A stretch of 64,000 nucleotides of DNA, from the NCBI GenBank assembly GCA_032622095.1, contig CP136067.1, forward strand, positions 92,804,707 to 92,868,706. Reading direction: 5' to 3'. Source of the stretch: Siphonodentalium dalli. Taxonomy: Eukaryota; Mollusca; Scaphopoda; Gadilida; Siphonodentaliidae. The translations under genes and the position numbers were made by a program. Numbering within the stretch: the stretch's first letter is position 1; every line of letters starts with the position of its first letter. Below the pieces are notes generated by a model. That model was not told the DNA's origin and made no database searches. It worked only from the letters and a program-made list of their open reading frames with translations. Shown here piece after piece: positions 34,753 to 49,000 of the stretch.

Positions 34753-35193
34753 TAGGAATCACTGAACTAAATGGTTTCCCATAGGCGGCAGTGTTAACGT
34801 TTTGTACAAATTTACTGAATTGAAGCATGCAGGCCATACCAGTGATGTTTACCCAGCTAGATTGACACCAGTTGATCACAAAAATGCAAGAAAAACCATA
34901 GGTCATGTGTTTACTTTTTTAAATAAATCCCAAAGTCTACGACAGGGCTATCTCACAGCCAAATTACAGCAGCTAGTTAAATAAATTTCTCGCTCACAAA
35001 AATCCATTCCCCCATTCATTCACCAGTTTGAATTATTTAGATATTATGTACAAATCAAATAAATGCGATGTCATCCTTTAATAACGTTTCGCATGTATCA
35101 GGTGAAGGCCATTCTTCAGTTACCTTCACCTTTAGCATTCCACGGTGTACTCGCTCCCCGACTCTAGAACACATTTAGCTCCCTGATTCCTAT
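34753..35193 (+). repeat. direct repeat copy B
   Basis: This is the intact partner of 33455-33866. It has a roughly 20-base extra segment near 35101-35120 (AAGGCCATTC) and near 35139. A pyrimidine tract followed by TTATAG (34741-34754) lies at its left edge. See the open frame at 34773-34984. Confidence 0.75.
34773..34984 (+). CDS. unidentified open frame, possible terminal exon
   Basis: The frame reads GGSVNVLYKFTELKHAG, then ARLTPVDHKNARKTIGHVF, then NKSQSLRQGYLTAKLQQLVK and a stop at 34982-34984. Its composition and predicted helical C-terminus look protein-like, and it is kept (apart from one nonsense change) in the direct repeat at 33.5 kb. In the longer frame before the Met-like start, a possible acceptor TTTCCCATAG ends at 34790, so this might be a last exon. 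I do not recognise the family. It could equally be a fragment of a transposon protein. Left edge and coding status are uncertain. Confidence 0.3.
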
Positions 35194-35199
35194 AGATGG

Positions 35200-36588
35200 C
35201 CAGGAAGAGTCTGTTGGGGTGGACGTTTTGGAAAGGGTCTTGAGATTTTTATGCTGTTTATAATTTGTGCAGTAAATTGGGTAGTTATGAAAATGCAAAA
35301 GTTTCGTTTAAAAATGTAAAGAAGAGGGCGCGTTTGTCATTGTGAGTAACGGATGACATTCTAATAAAAAATGAACCACCCATCGCCGGATGTGTTTACA
35401 GTTAACCTATATATTAGTTGTTCGTAGCATACACATCACACAGATCGAGAATCGAAATATAATCATTCCCTCTCAATTACGGTATGATGATGTGTATGAA
35501 TTATCCACCCCACCCCCGGAAATCGAAATATAATTACCCCACCCCCTCACCCATAGTATGATACGGACGACAAACCTACCAAATTGAATTACCCCTTTCA
35601 ATTGGCATATATGACGCAATCATAAAAAGAATCAATAAAACGTCCAACATTTGGATCAAAAGGAAAATACTTAACAGTGACAAAGGAACAAAAGAAGTGA
35701 TTTAAAAAACGGCCGTTTTCACGTCCATTGAACTTGTACATAAGATATGCTCTAAGCCATAGATTCATAATGGAAACACAAAACATTAAACATGGTTCAT
35801 GGTTAGAAAATACACCATGCGGGGAAACGTGGTACTTGATTTAACCGTTGTTGAGTGCAATATTCGATAATGCTTTGAGAATGCATGAACAAATAAAATG
35901 TATGTTTCACTTTCCATAACAATCTTGTATTATGTCCCGTGTATGTGATCTGCAGAATTAAGCAACCAGCTCTTGCAGCTACAGTGTTGGGTTATTCTAG
36001 TTATCCAGAAATGTTGGAACACATATATGCGCCACTTCATTCAAGAACACGACGATATGCCTCCGCCCCACGTACGGTACTATCTAGTCGCATATATCAT
36101 ACTTATTATTTGCAGTGGTATCAATAACAGTGTTAAAACATAATGATAAGTTCTGCTTGATGTACATTTAGGTCGCTGTGATTTTTTTTTTGTATATACA
36201 CAGTCGAGTAACTTGAGGAGCCGTTGGAAACTGTATATGTCATCGGATAAATATTGTTTAGGAAAATAATTTTGTTAGCAACACGTTGCGCAACTTGAAA
36301 GTTCGCGAATTAATAATTGAGCGAACCAACTACTGTTCAACTGTGTGTAGGAGAACACTATAATATATGTGTTCCCTGATCACAAATCTGCTCTCAACGG
36401 GATCCGATCCCGCTTCGGAATTGCTGTGTGAGTTGTGATGGCTTGATTCACGATGATGTCTTCGCGTGTTAAAGAACCGCGTTCTCATCGATTGATGAAG
36501 ATGTCCACGTGTTGCTACGAACACTCTGTTGCAGAATAACTCTACTCGACATGTCGATTATATGGGCATACAGCGACTTGTGCATTGT
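35200..36588. other. upstream region of lectin copy 2, no gene recognised
   Basis: It contains a short diverged duplication at 35450-35570 (AATCGAAATATAAT and CCACCCC words). Nothing else is recognised before the candidate TATA box. Confidence 0.35.
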
Positions 36589-36595
36589 TATATAT
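36589..36595 (+). promoter_or_regulatory. candidate TATA box of lectin copy 2
   Basis: TATATAT lies about 145 bases before the ATG. A start site 25-30 bases downstream would give a 5' UTR of roughly 110 bases. The prediction rests on position and motif only. Confidence 0.3.
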
Positions 36596-36733
36596 GCAGA
36601 AAGCACCCATGATGGTGACGTCGATTACCATTCAGTGAAGTTATACTGAAATGAAAGTTAAATGCAAGATTCCGTGATTAGTTATGAATCATCCATTGTG
36701 AGAAAAACTATAAACGTTTCGTGAGTTATAGGA

Positions 36734-37048
36734 ATGGCACGATTCGATCACGTAGTAACCATCTACCGGAATATTCTTGTTATAATCCTCTTCACTGGAA
36801 GTATATTCCGGGTTGCAGCAGCTAACAATTTACCTGACATCATATCTGCCGATTCTATAACTGAGCCCGTTGAAGAGATTACTGAAACGAAAGTCTCAAA
36901 CATCTTGCGATGTGAAAAACTTGGCAACAAAATCTATGCATGTGATCTGGTTCGATATAATATTGCGACACGAATGTGCACGTTGTTAAGGAATTCGACC
37001 AACGGTGCCAATGTGGACGGCTCGAACAAAAAGGAGAGATTCATGATG
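36734..37048 (+). CDS. lectin copy 2 exon 1: signal peptide and PAN-like module
   Basis: ATG has G at -3 and G at +4, a good start context. The 105 codons end at ATG|GTGAGT, phase 0. After the signal peptide an acidic linker (EPVEEITET) leads to the Cys pattern LRC(8)YAC(10)MC-TLL. This resembles the PAN/apple fold (Cys..Cys..Phe/Tyr..Cys-x-Leu), although the domain would be short. The frame stays open 63 bases into the intron, so an unspliced end at 37111 is possible but less likely. Confidence 0.7.
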
Positions 37049-40000
37049 GTGAGTCTACTACACATATTTATTAAAGGTGTCATGTCCAATTTCATGAACG
37101 ACCTCATATAAATAGTCAGAACTAACTAGTGTCTGGTATATGTAACATGCGCAGATGTTGATTGCATTGTGTCAAGTATGACGAGGCAGCTTTAACTGCG
37201 ATGGTTTAAGAGCCGTGTCGAGTTCGTTTCCCATTTAGTGTAAACAATATTTTATTTCGCAAGTAGGCACATAAATACAAATATAACATACACAAACATA
37301 CATACGAGATAAAGGGATCTGGCAGTAAGCCTAGGCTTATTCGTAGACATTTCCGCGATATAAAATTGCTTCATAATTTGTTGGTCTCGAGTGATGGATT
37401 GTCCGCTCCACAAACACCCGCGAGCATATCCGTGGCTGATCGCTGCAGGTCCGACACCCCCCCCCCCCCAGCATTACATAACTTTGCTGTGAGAGCCCTC
37501 TTATTTATTTTCACTACTCTTTCGTTTGCCATTTGTTTTGTATACTTAGTTACCCCGCAGTTATAATCGCCAGCCTGGGTTATTTTTAAGTAGTATGTTC
37601 CATATACATGTATGCCACGGTATCTTCTGATCTATTCGACAGCCGCTGTTGTTTTAAGTAGTATATGTCATAGATGTCACGGTATACACTGTCGGTCCCT
37701 CTCCTATATAGTTGTCCTTCTACCGTGACAATACCCCACATTTCTATTTAATAATCCTCCTATAGTTATGCCCCATCCAAATATTCCCCAATATGTATAT
37801 AAAAAAGATTTTTTATGAAAATCATACTTGACCAAGTTCGAATACTATACAAAATATCATACCAAAACCTCTGTATAAAATTACTATGTTCATTTGTGTT
37901 TGAATTTATATTTGTTGCAGGGAGCGGAGATTCACCTAAGTTACTAGAACTTGTCCTCCAATCCCTTATATGATTGTATGTATTAATACATTCATTTTAC
38001 ACGACAATACATATTTTAAATCAAAGTGCAAGACGCGCGTTTTGCATACATTCAGTAAAAATTATAAAAGATGTTCAAAAAATAATGTCTCTGCATCAAC
38101 CTGGCAAACAAATGTTGAATTTTACATAACATCTACAATTATTATGATAAGACACAAACAATGGATTTTAAACTGACATGGCTCTTTCGATCTTCCAAAT
38201 TTTGAATGAGTTATAATCACGGTGGGGAATCACTTTGTTTCGAGTTGATGAGTATCACGCATTCAAAATGGCCGGGGAAATCGCAAACGTATAGTATTTT
38301 GGTACGAGCATATCTATTCTCTTTTTCAAACAAGCTGATACCTCATTTGTGTCGAAACTCACAGTTATTTAATCTAACTTTCTGACCAAAGCTAGTTGTC
38401 AGTCGAAGGATTCTCCTGGATGCATGAACCTCCGACTGGAAACTTTTCTCAGAATGTTATAGAGAACTACTGATCATTTCCGAACAAATAAGGTACCAAC
38501 TTGTTTTATAAATAAACTGGCATACGCTCGTAACAGTCACAATACTATGTTGTGGGTAAGTTCCTCATATGGGGCCTGGTGATATCCATATATTTGAGCT
38601 CAGATAGCCATATATGTATTATGAGGCTGAAATATTCCCATCGTTATGATTATCTAACAAGACACAAAATGAAATTGGTATGACGTAGTTGATGGTACTC
38701 AACCAGAATGTTGAAAGTTTTGTATGACATCACTCCATTTAAAATTCATCGTCGTGCATGTCCAGCTTGGTAATGTAGGGCGACACATATGCGTGCAATT
38801 ACCAGGCCTAGGTGATGATATAGTGTTTCGATGTGCAAACCAGCATGTTATGATTCACGTTTCTTGACAGATACGGCACAGATCATCGTGCTCAAGAGGC
38901 GAAGTGATGCTGACCAGTGACATAACGGACGATGGTCACCACTGCAAAAGAGTAGCCGGTAAATATATGAAGATTTTACAACTTATTAGAGCACAATCAC
39001 ATAGTTAACACGATTATCTTCACCCGATTTTTCGTAAGTAAAGGCGTATTGGATGTCGGTTGGCACAGGTGGGTAGTTTGCAGTGGTCAAAGGTTGCAGA
39101 GGAATAATTAAGATATTGTTTAAACATGATATAAAATGTGAATACTATCCGAATACCATTGATTCTAAACATCTGGTAACTTTAAGCAGATATCGCACAT
39201 GTATTCCCCAGCTACCGATAGCAAAAGGCCCATGGAGTAATATCGAACTACCGGTTAGATTATACTGATACTATGGTACTCACCACAAAGACATCAGTAG
39301 TGCTAATCGTGGTACCCATATGATTGTTCTGTTTAATACTTGGGCATGCCTGTTGGTGATTGAGTTTGAAACGTTGAATCAGTTGTTGGTATTACCATCA
39401 TATATGTTATATACCATAAGTGTCCATGGTATAATATAACAGTGTGTACATTTTCAAACACCATTTCATTTTATACCCATATTAGAGCTACATCGCAGTT
39501 AACAAAATAGAACTAGATAATTATGGTGTACAGCTGATTGCATGAATAGTGTCGTTCAATAACTATTTACCGGACTCGTTACTGTGTATGGCATATGTGA
39601 CCCGCCATATCAAATCCAGTCGTATATAAGTCGGGAATTTTTTACCCTGTAACAATGCATTCTCTTATCTATGCGAGTCGACCATAGGTCGCCTCGCATA
39701 TATAAGAGAATGCATTGGCCTAACAATTTTTTACAATTTTAATAATTTGTTCTTGTATTCTTTAACAATTTTATAATTTCACCCATACATAGCCCCAGAC
39801 AAACATGAGCAAACGACACTCTTCTATATGATTCTATATATGTGTGGGACTCCCTGCAGGGTAATGGATGTTTTTTTATTTTATGTCCTAAAAAATTTAA
39901 GAAATATTTATTTTTAAAAAATGATAAAAAGGCCAATGGATTCTCTTATATATGCGAGCGACCTATGGATGCGTTATTTTGAAAGACACATGGAATTAGC

Positions 40001-43000
40001 TATCAATATATCTTAACTAATTTCCATGCCAAGCAATAATACCGTAGTTGTCAGTACCAAATGGTATGCCTAATGTTTGTAGAAATTTAAGTCAATTTGA
40101 AATTTGTCACGTTTGGTTGCAACATTTATTAGGTGTAGTGGTTTATAAAATGCATTATCATGCATGTATAGTTTGTAGTTCGGTATATACATGAATGAAG
40201 ACGAGACGTCCAACTACATGTACTTGCATGGAACTGGAAAGTCGATGAAAGTATATTTACCGAATCAGAAAGGTAGTTTTACAACAGCAACACCTTATCA
40301 TCTTAACACTGAGTCGCAGAATCAACTGGACGCTTTCAGAACACATTGCAACGAGACTAGAAGTCTCAACTGAAGAGGATAACATCAAGACAGTTGACGA
40401 CAGTGAGTGTTTAGACTGAATTCACGTGAAGAGGGATAGTGGGTGATCACGGAGATGGTTTGTCTAGTAATCCCCATCCGTCGATGCTAATACTATCAAA
40501 TTAACTGCATCTTGATAGAGGTGATAATTTATCCTAACCATTATCAAACACCACTAATGCATTATTCTAATAATTTTTTTTTTAAATGAATGATACTGAT
40601 TCACCAATAGTTTTCACCGTCCTTGATGAAATAAAAAGTAACCTGCCAACATCATTGCGCCAAATGCAAATAGTTATTGGCCAAATTAATGCGGATTAAG
40701 TTGAAAAGTGGCATCTCGAACCCTGATACTATGTAGATATAATGCACACGTCAGGGATCTCTATTTAATGTTGCCAGACATAAATGTTTGTCTAGTATTA
40801 TACAAGGTCCTTAATGTCACCTAACGCTTAAAGGCACGTGAGGCCTTAGTTGTCGAAAATATTCATATTTGTTCCAATCACCGTAAACAGAAAAACATTA
40901 AAATGCATACAATTTCGTTCATATATACCATGACTATCGCGAAAACATCATGTTATCATAAAGACCTACTATATTTTACCTAAGCAAGAGCCTGATTGTG
41001 TTACAGAAGACAGCACATTGCTACTGGCTAATCACACAAAAATGGCATAAACGCTCTTTATGAGTGCCATATCAGGAATTCACCAACAAAGAACGCTCTT
41101 TATGTTTACCATCATAATATAAACAAACACCAGAAAAGTAACTTTCTATGCTTTTGTTTACATAACAATGATAAAAATATGACAATAACATACTGCTTAT
41201 GCGATATTTCTTGTTTGTATACGGAGAAAGTCTGTCTACATTTTGATGTTCTTTCTGTTTGTGGCGGTTTTTGACGGGTGGAAATATTTTCACAGGATAC
41301 CCACCGCCAAGGCCAACCGTACCTTTAACTTGAGAATATAATGCAGTTGGTACGTGTGATATTGGGGGATACTTTTATAAGCATGCTTAATTAATCTGCT
41401 GACAGATTTTTTTGATTAGGTCAACAACTTTGTGACGCCGTGTTCGCGTTACGAACTGTGTTATTGGGGTCTGATAAGGGTCACCAGTTGAGCAATCACC
41501 GATCATGATTTAGAGTAACAGACAGGCTATGTAAATATTGAATTATCAGTATTAACCATATTGCAGAGATATGCGAGCTCGGCCAGTACATAATTGGAGG
41601 GCGATGTGTCGCGTTTGAGAGAGGACCAGCTACATGGTACGAAGCGCGTGACGCATGCGTACAAATGGGAGGCAGACTGGCAATTATTGATTGCCAGGAG
41701 ACACACGATGCACTCAGGGAAATCATCATGCACAAGAGTGAGTTAATACATAAAAGACACTATTGTAATGTATTACTCAATATACAATGACCGCTAGGTT
41801 CAACGTTCTACAACAACGGAACATGTTAATGAACTATCAAACACATAGGTAATGGACGGTATTCAATGACGTTCTCATATCATTGACCGCATGTAATGTG
41901 TGCTATTGATTATCTTGATTGTTATTGTACTGTGCGTTGAAGTCCGTTTACATGCGTTACTGCTACTACTAAATTTGTCGAAGAACAGTCACCCGCAAAG
42001 AACAAACTTTATATTAAAAGGGCAAAAACTAGACATTGTAAACAACTAAAACAGTATGGACATACTGGCTAGAGGTTGCTGTATTTGAGGTACCAAACGT
42101 CAAATTTCTACCGATGTTGGTAACAAACTGAATTGAACTGAGATTTGGCTTAAAGTGGAATACAATTACCTAGAGTATATTGACATCGAGTATGATGGTA
42201 AAGAATTAACGAAACCAGTAGATACGAAAACCGACAATTCGGCCTCGCATATTGAACTAATTAATATACTATTAGTAACACCGTCATCACAAACTCGGTT
42301 GAAATAACACGAGAAATCTATGTTTTTCTACTTCATTTCCTGTAGAAGCCATCAATTTGCCGCAAGGGTGGCAATTTTACACACACCTAATTTGGATAAT
42401 GTACATGTACAAAACAGATCTCAAATACATAAAAACGATAGTCAGGTAACAGGTTGTGTTCACATTGCTTTTGGCAGCTGACAAGTATCATATTTACATG
42501 TATATATAATGCGTATTAATAACAGGGCTCTCTACAACATGGTGGTCTTCTTACGTCTGTTGGAGTATCTCTAGTAATGCCCCTAGCCCCCTACTACTGT
42601 TCACTGTAGATAAACTTCTCATGCTTACATTTACACCAATCATAGAACTTCTGGTTTATCAATACTATTCAGTAGGATAATAGGATTTAATTATTTTCAT
42701 ACAGGTTAATACTTAAATATGCAGTCATGGATTCAGGCCAAATTTTACAAAACCTATTTTACTTTTCATCTAGATTCTAGTATGTCATAAATTAACTTGT
42801 TTGGAATAGGAAGTGTCACGCAAAATCCATTTGCTATTTATACTTTGAAACTGAAAACGCCATGTAACTAGTTTTGTTGTTTTGTATGTTGTTGTTACTG
42901 GCGGTCTGAGACCATGTCTACATCTTTTAATAAATTACACAATATATTCTAAATATAATATTAACTTCAAGTACCTAACACCATAATACAACCCTAGTGT

Positions 43001-46000
43001 AAAACTAACTCTATTCAATGATGTAATTAACTAACTTTAAGGAATCTATTCATTTAGAATTTCATAATGTACTATCGTAATCAGCACATAACCATTGGAA
43101 CTACATACTGAGCCATTATTAAAGTTACTACCCATTATACAGAAAATTGGTGCTCGTTATTATTATAGTTATTGTATGTATTATTTATTGTTATATATTC
43201 TTCTCTTCTACTATTTACACATCTGTTGTTCCGACATGGAGCTTTAGATATCGAATCAAACTATAAATCTTGTACAGACGAAACTGCTATGCGTTCTGCC
43301 ATAGCATTGGGAAAAGGTGCAACATTAATTTGTCATCAGGTTGAGTGTGAGTGTGAAGTAAGGGTGTTGTCGTGGAAGTGCATGGGTTGAAGAGTCGAAC
43401 GTTCAATAATCGTTGGAAATGGGTGCTAAATAGTCTGATTTCAGTTTGCCAGTTGAATGTGAATATTCGTAAAGAAATTATCAATACTGTTATGTTATGA
43501 AAGTTGTGAATTGAGTGTTGAATCGAAGGAGTATGGCCGGGATATGGCGAAGGGACGCAGTATAATCTCCCGCCAGTGGGACCGTTCAGCAGATTAGCCG
43601 GAGAAAAGTGACAGTCCCGAGCCTACCGGGACTAATACAGTTACAACATCACCGCCGCTCGGATGCTCTTTTAACATTTCAGTTGAGTGTAAATCTATAT
43701 AAATAAAATGTTTAAAATATCAAAGCGTTCGAATGGGCCACAGTGCAGGGGTCGTGCCCCCCCCCCCCCCCCACACGCTACTGGCGACTGAAGCTCAAGA
43801 AGCGCGGCTGTTTTAGATAAATTTTAGATACATACGCCGTGCACAATGATGCGCAATGCCCCTATATACATGTACGCCTTGCACAATTGGGCCACAGGTC
43901 GTGCTCAATTAGGCAACAGGCCCATCCGTCTCTCCATAGAGGCTCCCGAATTCGGGAGCATGTTTAAGATCAAAATTTGCGTTTACACAGGGGCCACTGG
44001 ACATTTGCCTCTATATGGGTTGCACACACAGGGGCCACATATCCTGTTTCAAATTGTGTAGTAATAAAGTAATACATATTGATTGTGTTGCGTTCCAAAT
44101 ATGCATGCACCATGGCGTATCTAGCTAGGATTCGATGGGTTCGGACGAACCCGACCTGGGAAGGATGATGCTATATTTGTCCGACCATGCATTGTCTATG
44201 GTTTAAACATATTTAATCGCCATATATGCATATAAATACACACAGTCGGCAACGGGATTGAAGAACAAATGTGGGCCACTTATATTCTACTTCTCTCCCG
44301 ATCACCATACACTCAAGTGAAATAAAAAAATGATACATGGCATTGAACAATTATATATGGTATTAACGATAAGTGGTAAATGATTGTTGCTAGTCTCTCC
44401 CAATTTCGAATTCATATAGTTCAAAAGTATATGTTGCTTTAAGGTGTTCTGTGCTCATCCGTCCTTTAAAATGGTAAGATGGCAGGACAGTGAGTATGTT
44501 CCAATAGGGGGTTTATGACTGTTGTCATATACTCAGAATTATTATTTTTGTTTGAGTTCTTTTTTCATTTAAGTTGGAATTAGTATGTTCTCATCCTGGG
44601 ATGTGTCTCTTAGAAAAATTTGGACAGCCTTGAAAATCTCTTCATTATTGGAATTTGATAAGCTTGGATCTCCAAATAATAATGTTTTTACTGAATAAAT
44701 ATTGAAACGTAGTAGCTTGTTCAGCAGGTCTACTCTTGGAATAATATGCAATTGACATTGGAAAAAATAATGAAATGCGTTTTCTTCGCCATCGCCGCAT
44801 CTACAGGCTTTGGACATCGCAATATAATTGAAGTATTTATCTGATTGGAGTTCACTGCATTCGCACCTGAGTCGACATTGTAAGATATTTAAGTATCGTT
44901 TCCCTGTAGAAAAATACTTGGGGTGGGTGGGGTTTAACCGGATTGGGAATTAGTGATTGTCGGAAACATTCATAATTCAGATTTCTTATTTATCGCGTTT
45001 ATTCCAGTCACGTATACACTTGGGCATGAAAGTGGACTCTTTTCTTTTGTAGGGATAAAATTTGATGCATTTCTGGTATCATGGTCATTTCGGGCACTGA
45101 ATTTGGGTGGTATTGTGGTATTGGGTGGTATTGGGTGGTACGGTCTCGGAACATATATGACACAGTGTGATTTAACAATTACATTAACGTCGGCCATATT
45201 CGACCAGGTAACAAAGACTTATCTTTACAGAAGAGACACAACAATTATCCCAAGTTCGAAACAATTCGATTCAAATTTGTAGGGAGTCGTGCTATTTTAA
45301 ATATTAATGTTGTGACCCGAATACCATCGGACTGAAAAATTGGCAGGCGCCCATAGGATCAGAACCTTTCGTACTAAACTATTGACAATAATCCGGTTAG
45401 ACGATACTTGCATAGTATATCCATATGTCGCACACGGACTACCCGTGCAGTGGTTCGATTGTGGCTGATATAAGGGAAACGAAAGTAAATTATTCATAAT
45501 GTTCGTCATCCAGAATTCTTAGGTGTTGGTGTGTGGGGCTTCATTCAAATCGGATATCCACCATCTACTGGACTCCCCGCATCAATTCTGCCTTTGTTGT
45601 CAGCTGACAAGCAAACTGGCTACGCCGATGCATGCATATAAGTTGAAACGGGGGTAAATACATTTCTTTGGAAACAAAGTGTCCCCACGTCGCCATACCG
45701 AGGCAAGATAAGCATAATATTAACCATTCCATTTCTATTTTAAATAAGAATTTGGTCATGCACGCGAGCACCAGAAAGTAACAAAGGACATTTATTTAAC
45801 GGTATAAATGATGTATGTTTGTCATATGAATATAATACTCTAGCATTAAACTTGGCCAAAATTAACATGGCTCAATTGGGTTTGCTACGAAAATAATGAA
45901 TGACGATGTATGTGGCGTTGGCTGATGGATGGATGGAATGAATGATTCATGATAACTCATGTTAAGCAAATAGCTCATGCCTAAATGTGTCAGTTATAAT

Positions 46001-49000
46001 TTTGAGTCATTGTACCTCGAGGGAACTCTCGGTGCAAAGACAACAATGGGGAATAATACTTGTTCAGTCGCATTGTCCATTGGACTCGCTAACATAATGG
46101 GTTGTAAGCGAATATCGAATGCTCAAACAATATGGATTGGTCAGCTGTGCAGAGATCACGGTTGGCGACCTGGGGTCAATACTATGAAACTTTTTCTTTG
46201 TAAGAATCTACAATTGTTTGTACGAAAAAACAATTTATCATTCCGCCAATACTATGAACCTACGATTACAAACATAAATCACAAATAGTACGTGTTCTTT
46301 GTATTTACAAATATCTCCAATCACAAAGAATGTTCGAGTACTATGAAACATAATTTTTCAGTTTTCGCACCCTTAACCCGGATAATATATATATCTATGA
46401 TACGCAGGGACGTGGCGACAAGGGGTCGATTCACCCCCTCGTGAAAATATTTTGTCAGCTGGAAATTTCAAGTACAACCCACAGGGACGTCGCGACAAGG
46501 GGGTTGGGTTATGTTTCTCGCTCCAAACATTTTATCAACACGTTCAACATCTGGAAATTTGATACCTGAAACAACATGAAATTTTACAACAACAAATAGG
46601 TTGAACTTGTTCTGTTATTTTGTTTTTTCCAACAATTTATTAGGGGGTATGTTTTGTTTTAGACCAACATTTGCATATTTACCTCCTTTGGTCAAAAGTT
46701 TGGATTGAAATGGCCTATATTTAGAAATTGTCAAACCTTATGGGGTGTCAGCTTGGATGTGATGTAGCAGTATGTGTTCCTTGTAACTACTGAAATTACC
46801 CAATTTATTGAAAGTTACAACGAGAAATCGTCCCACTGCGTGTAGAAACCACCGACCCCCGGAAAGCAACTGACAAACTTGCCCAGATACACGATTCCGG
46901 TCACCCTCCGTATGGCGGGGTTAGAACCAGCTTCGTCAGCGCTGGACGGCCTGTAACGGTGTAATGCACCTGGCATTCTACCGACTGGCACTCTACCGCA
47001 CCACTCCTATAACCGAGACCATTATCACGTCCCTGCTTCGATACACCCCCTCCCGATAAAATGGAGCCACGTTACTGCCTCGATGTGTTATGATAAGAGT
47101 AGCGGATCAGTTTGAAATAATAGGATGGTCACAATATATATAATGCTATACCATCAAAATAATATTTTATGTTCACAAACTGAATGGTTGTAAATTTGTA
47201 ATTTGTAAAAACAATGATACCAAATTGTTTGTAGTACTCGTTATTACACTGACTTGTACTTACATACACACACTACAAACGAACCGTTTAATTGTTAACT
47301 TGCGCAGACAAGTGGTCATCAACTTAGCAATCCGTGAACCGATTGGATAGCTCTGATAAGCGTTCACCTCTCAACTTATGATTGGTTATTTCTTTTGTAA
47401 CTTTGGCCCGCCGTGATTCAATATAGTGTTAATCACTCACAGGCAAAGGTTTGTCCGTAAGCAATCTACAATAATCAACAGTAGATCTTTGTGAAATTTG
47501 CGAGATTTTGTTAGCTCATCGTTTCATAGTACCGGCGTTCTCACTAATCACAATATGATAGCACGCATTGTAACTTCCCCATATAAATTGTTGTCAGTTA
47601 TTTTAGCTCTATATACATGCCGTCTAATTTGAACTGGTATTCAGATAACACTGATAACATGTGCATGGGAGCAGAGTGGGGAGTTAGTTTTTTTCTAATT
47701 TTTACAGCTGCCTTTTAGGGGTTTCACCTCTCGTCCAGTCTAAGGTATTACAATTATACGGCTAAATTTTCCCTGTACTATGAAACCACTGTGTTAGTTA
47801 ACACAAATTTGGAATTACAAATTAATTAATACAATTTGTATTTACAGGTATAAAATTGTTCATAGTATTGACCCCTGGTATCTGAGAGTCTTAAATTTTA
47901 CAGATTGTTATGTTGCACATTTAAATAATTAAACTATAGGGATGTGTAAGTCGCAATGACATATATCCAACGGTAAATTTGCCATGAAAGTCCGTGCTTA
48001 GTAAGCCGATTGTCAATCATCATAAGTGTATATTTGATCATGCATGTACGTATCGAGGCATTCTTTGAAAGCTATCATTTGCTTCACTTCAAGAACAAAT
48101 TGAGGAGGACTGTTCCGAGTTTGTAATATCCGCTGGGAAAAGAAGTTCAATCGCACGTTCTTGTAGCACTGGTTCACTTTTATTTTATACTCGTTACCGC
48201 GAGTTCTCGATTCGTTGGCTCTACTGAAGAGTAAGTTTGTGTCGACAGTATATAGTCCGTAAATTAGTTTGAATGGTTCGATCACATCTCCTCGCACACG
48301 TCTATATTTGAGGGACAGAAGGCCCAACGCTCGAAGACGATCAACATATGATAGGTAGTTGGATCATCAGACATATGATACTCTTGGGGAAACCGAAATG
48401 GTTAACGTGGATTTTTGTCGAATTGAAGAACAATTGCCAGTGTATATACCATTTACTCACTTTATCGATGTCACCCGAAGATCCACTGAGAACGGTGATC
48501 TTTGTGGTTAATTTGTGTACTTTTACACTGATGCTTAGCAGTACTGTAATTGACAGGCCAGTCTAATTCGAAGGAATTCTGATGAATAAATAAATATCCC
48601 AATATCAAGTTATTAGATGACAGCAATAAGTTCATATGGCTTATGAGCTCCGAGGAAACCTCCGTAATGAAATGGCTAGTTCATTTACTGATATCGCTCT
48701 TTTCTGCTAGGTCCCTAATTCTGACTGACACTCCAGCAAACAAAGTTTGAGTAAAAACCATTACCTTGTCAAATACACGCTGCAAACCTTTATTATTTTA
48801 TAAATTGTTTCCTTATTGATATATATGTTACTATAAAGTACATTTGTCCATATTACACTGAATTTGTTATGTCTATGTCCCATTTTATTATTGTTTCCTA
48901 TTGTACAAGTAGTACTTAACTCGCAATCATCGCAATCATAACTGTTTTGTATATGGTATACTGTGTATATCACCATAATTAACTACATATGAAGGCGCCT

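Larger units (their letters stand above)
42380..48340. other. expanded part of lectin copy 2 intron 3
   Basis: It replaces about 0.9 kb of copy 1 intron (4650-5560). It holds two LINE fragments, a SINE fragment, a C16 tract (43757-43772), a short GGTGGTATTG tandem (45105-45147) and a duplicated GGGACGT(G/C)GCGACAAGGGG segment (46408, 46482). The open frames at 44953-45282 and 45977-46288 are unrecognised and may be chance. Confidence 0.5.

Noticed and set aside
33455-35193. LTR retrotransposon bounded by the direct repeats
   Set aside because: No TG..CA termini, primer-binding site or retroelement proteins between the repeats, and a coding-like frame lies inside the repeat itself.
44953-45282. 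109-codon + frame with hydrophobic stretches
   Set aside because: Includes a GGTGGTATTG tandem; no recognisable protein and it sits in the expanded intron.
45977-46288. 103-codon + frame with several cysteines
   Set aside because: Considered as another lectin-associated exon, but the Cys spacing matches neither PAN nor CTLD and no splice sites frame it.
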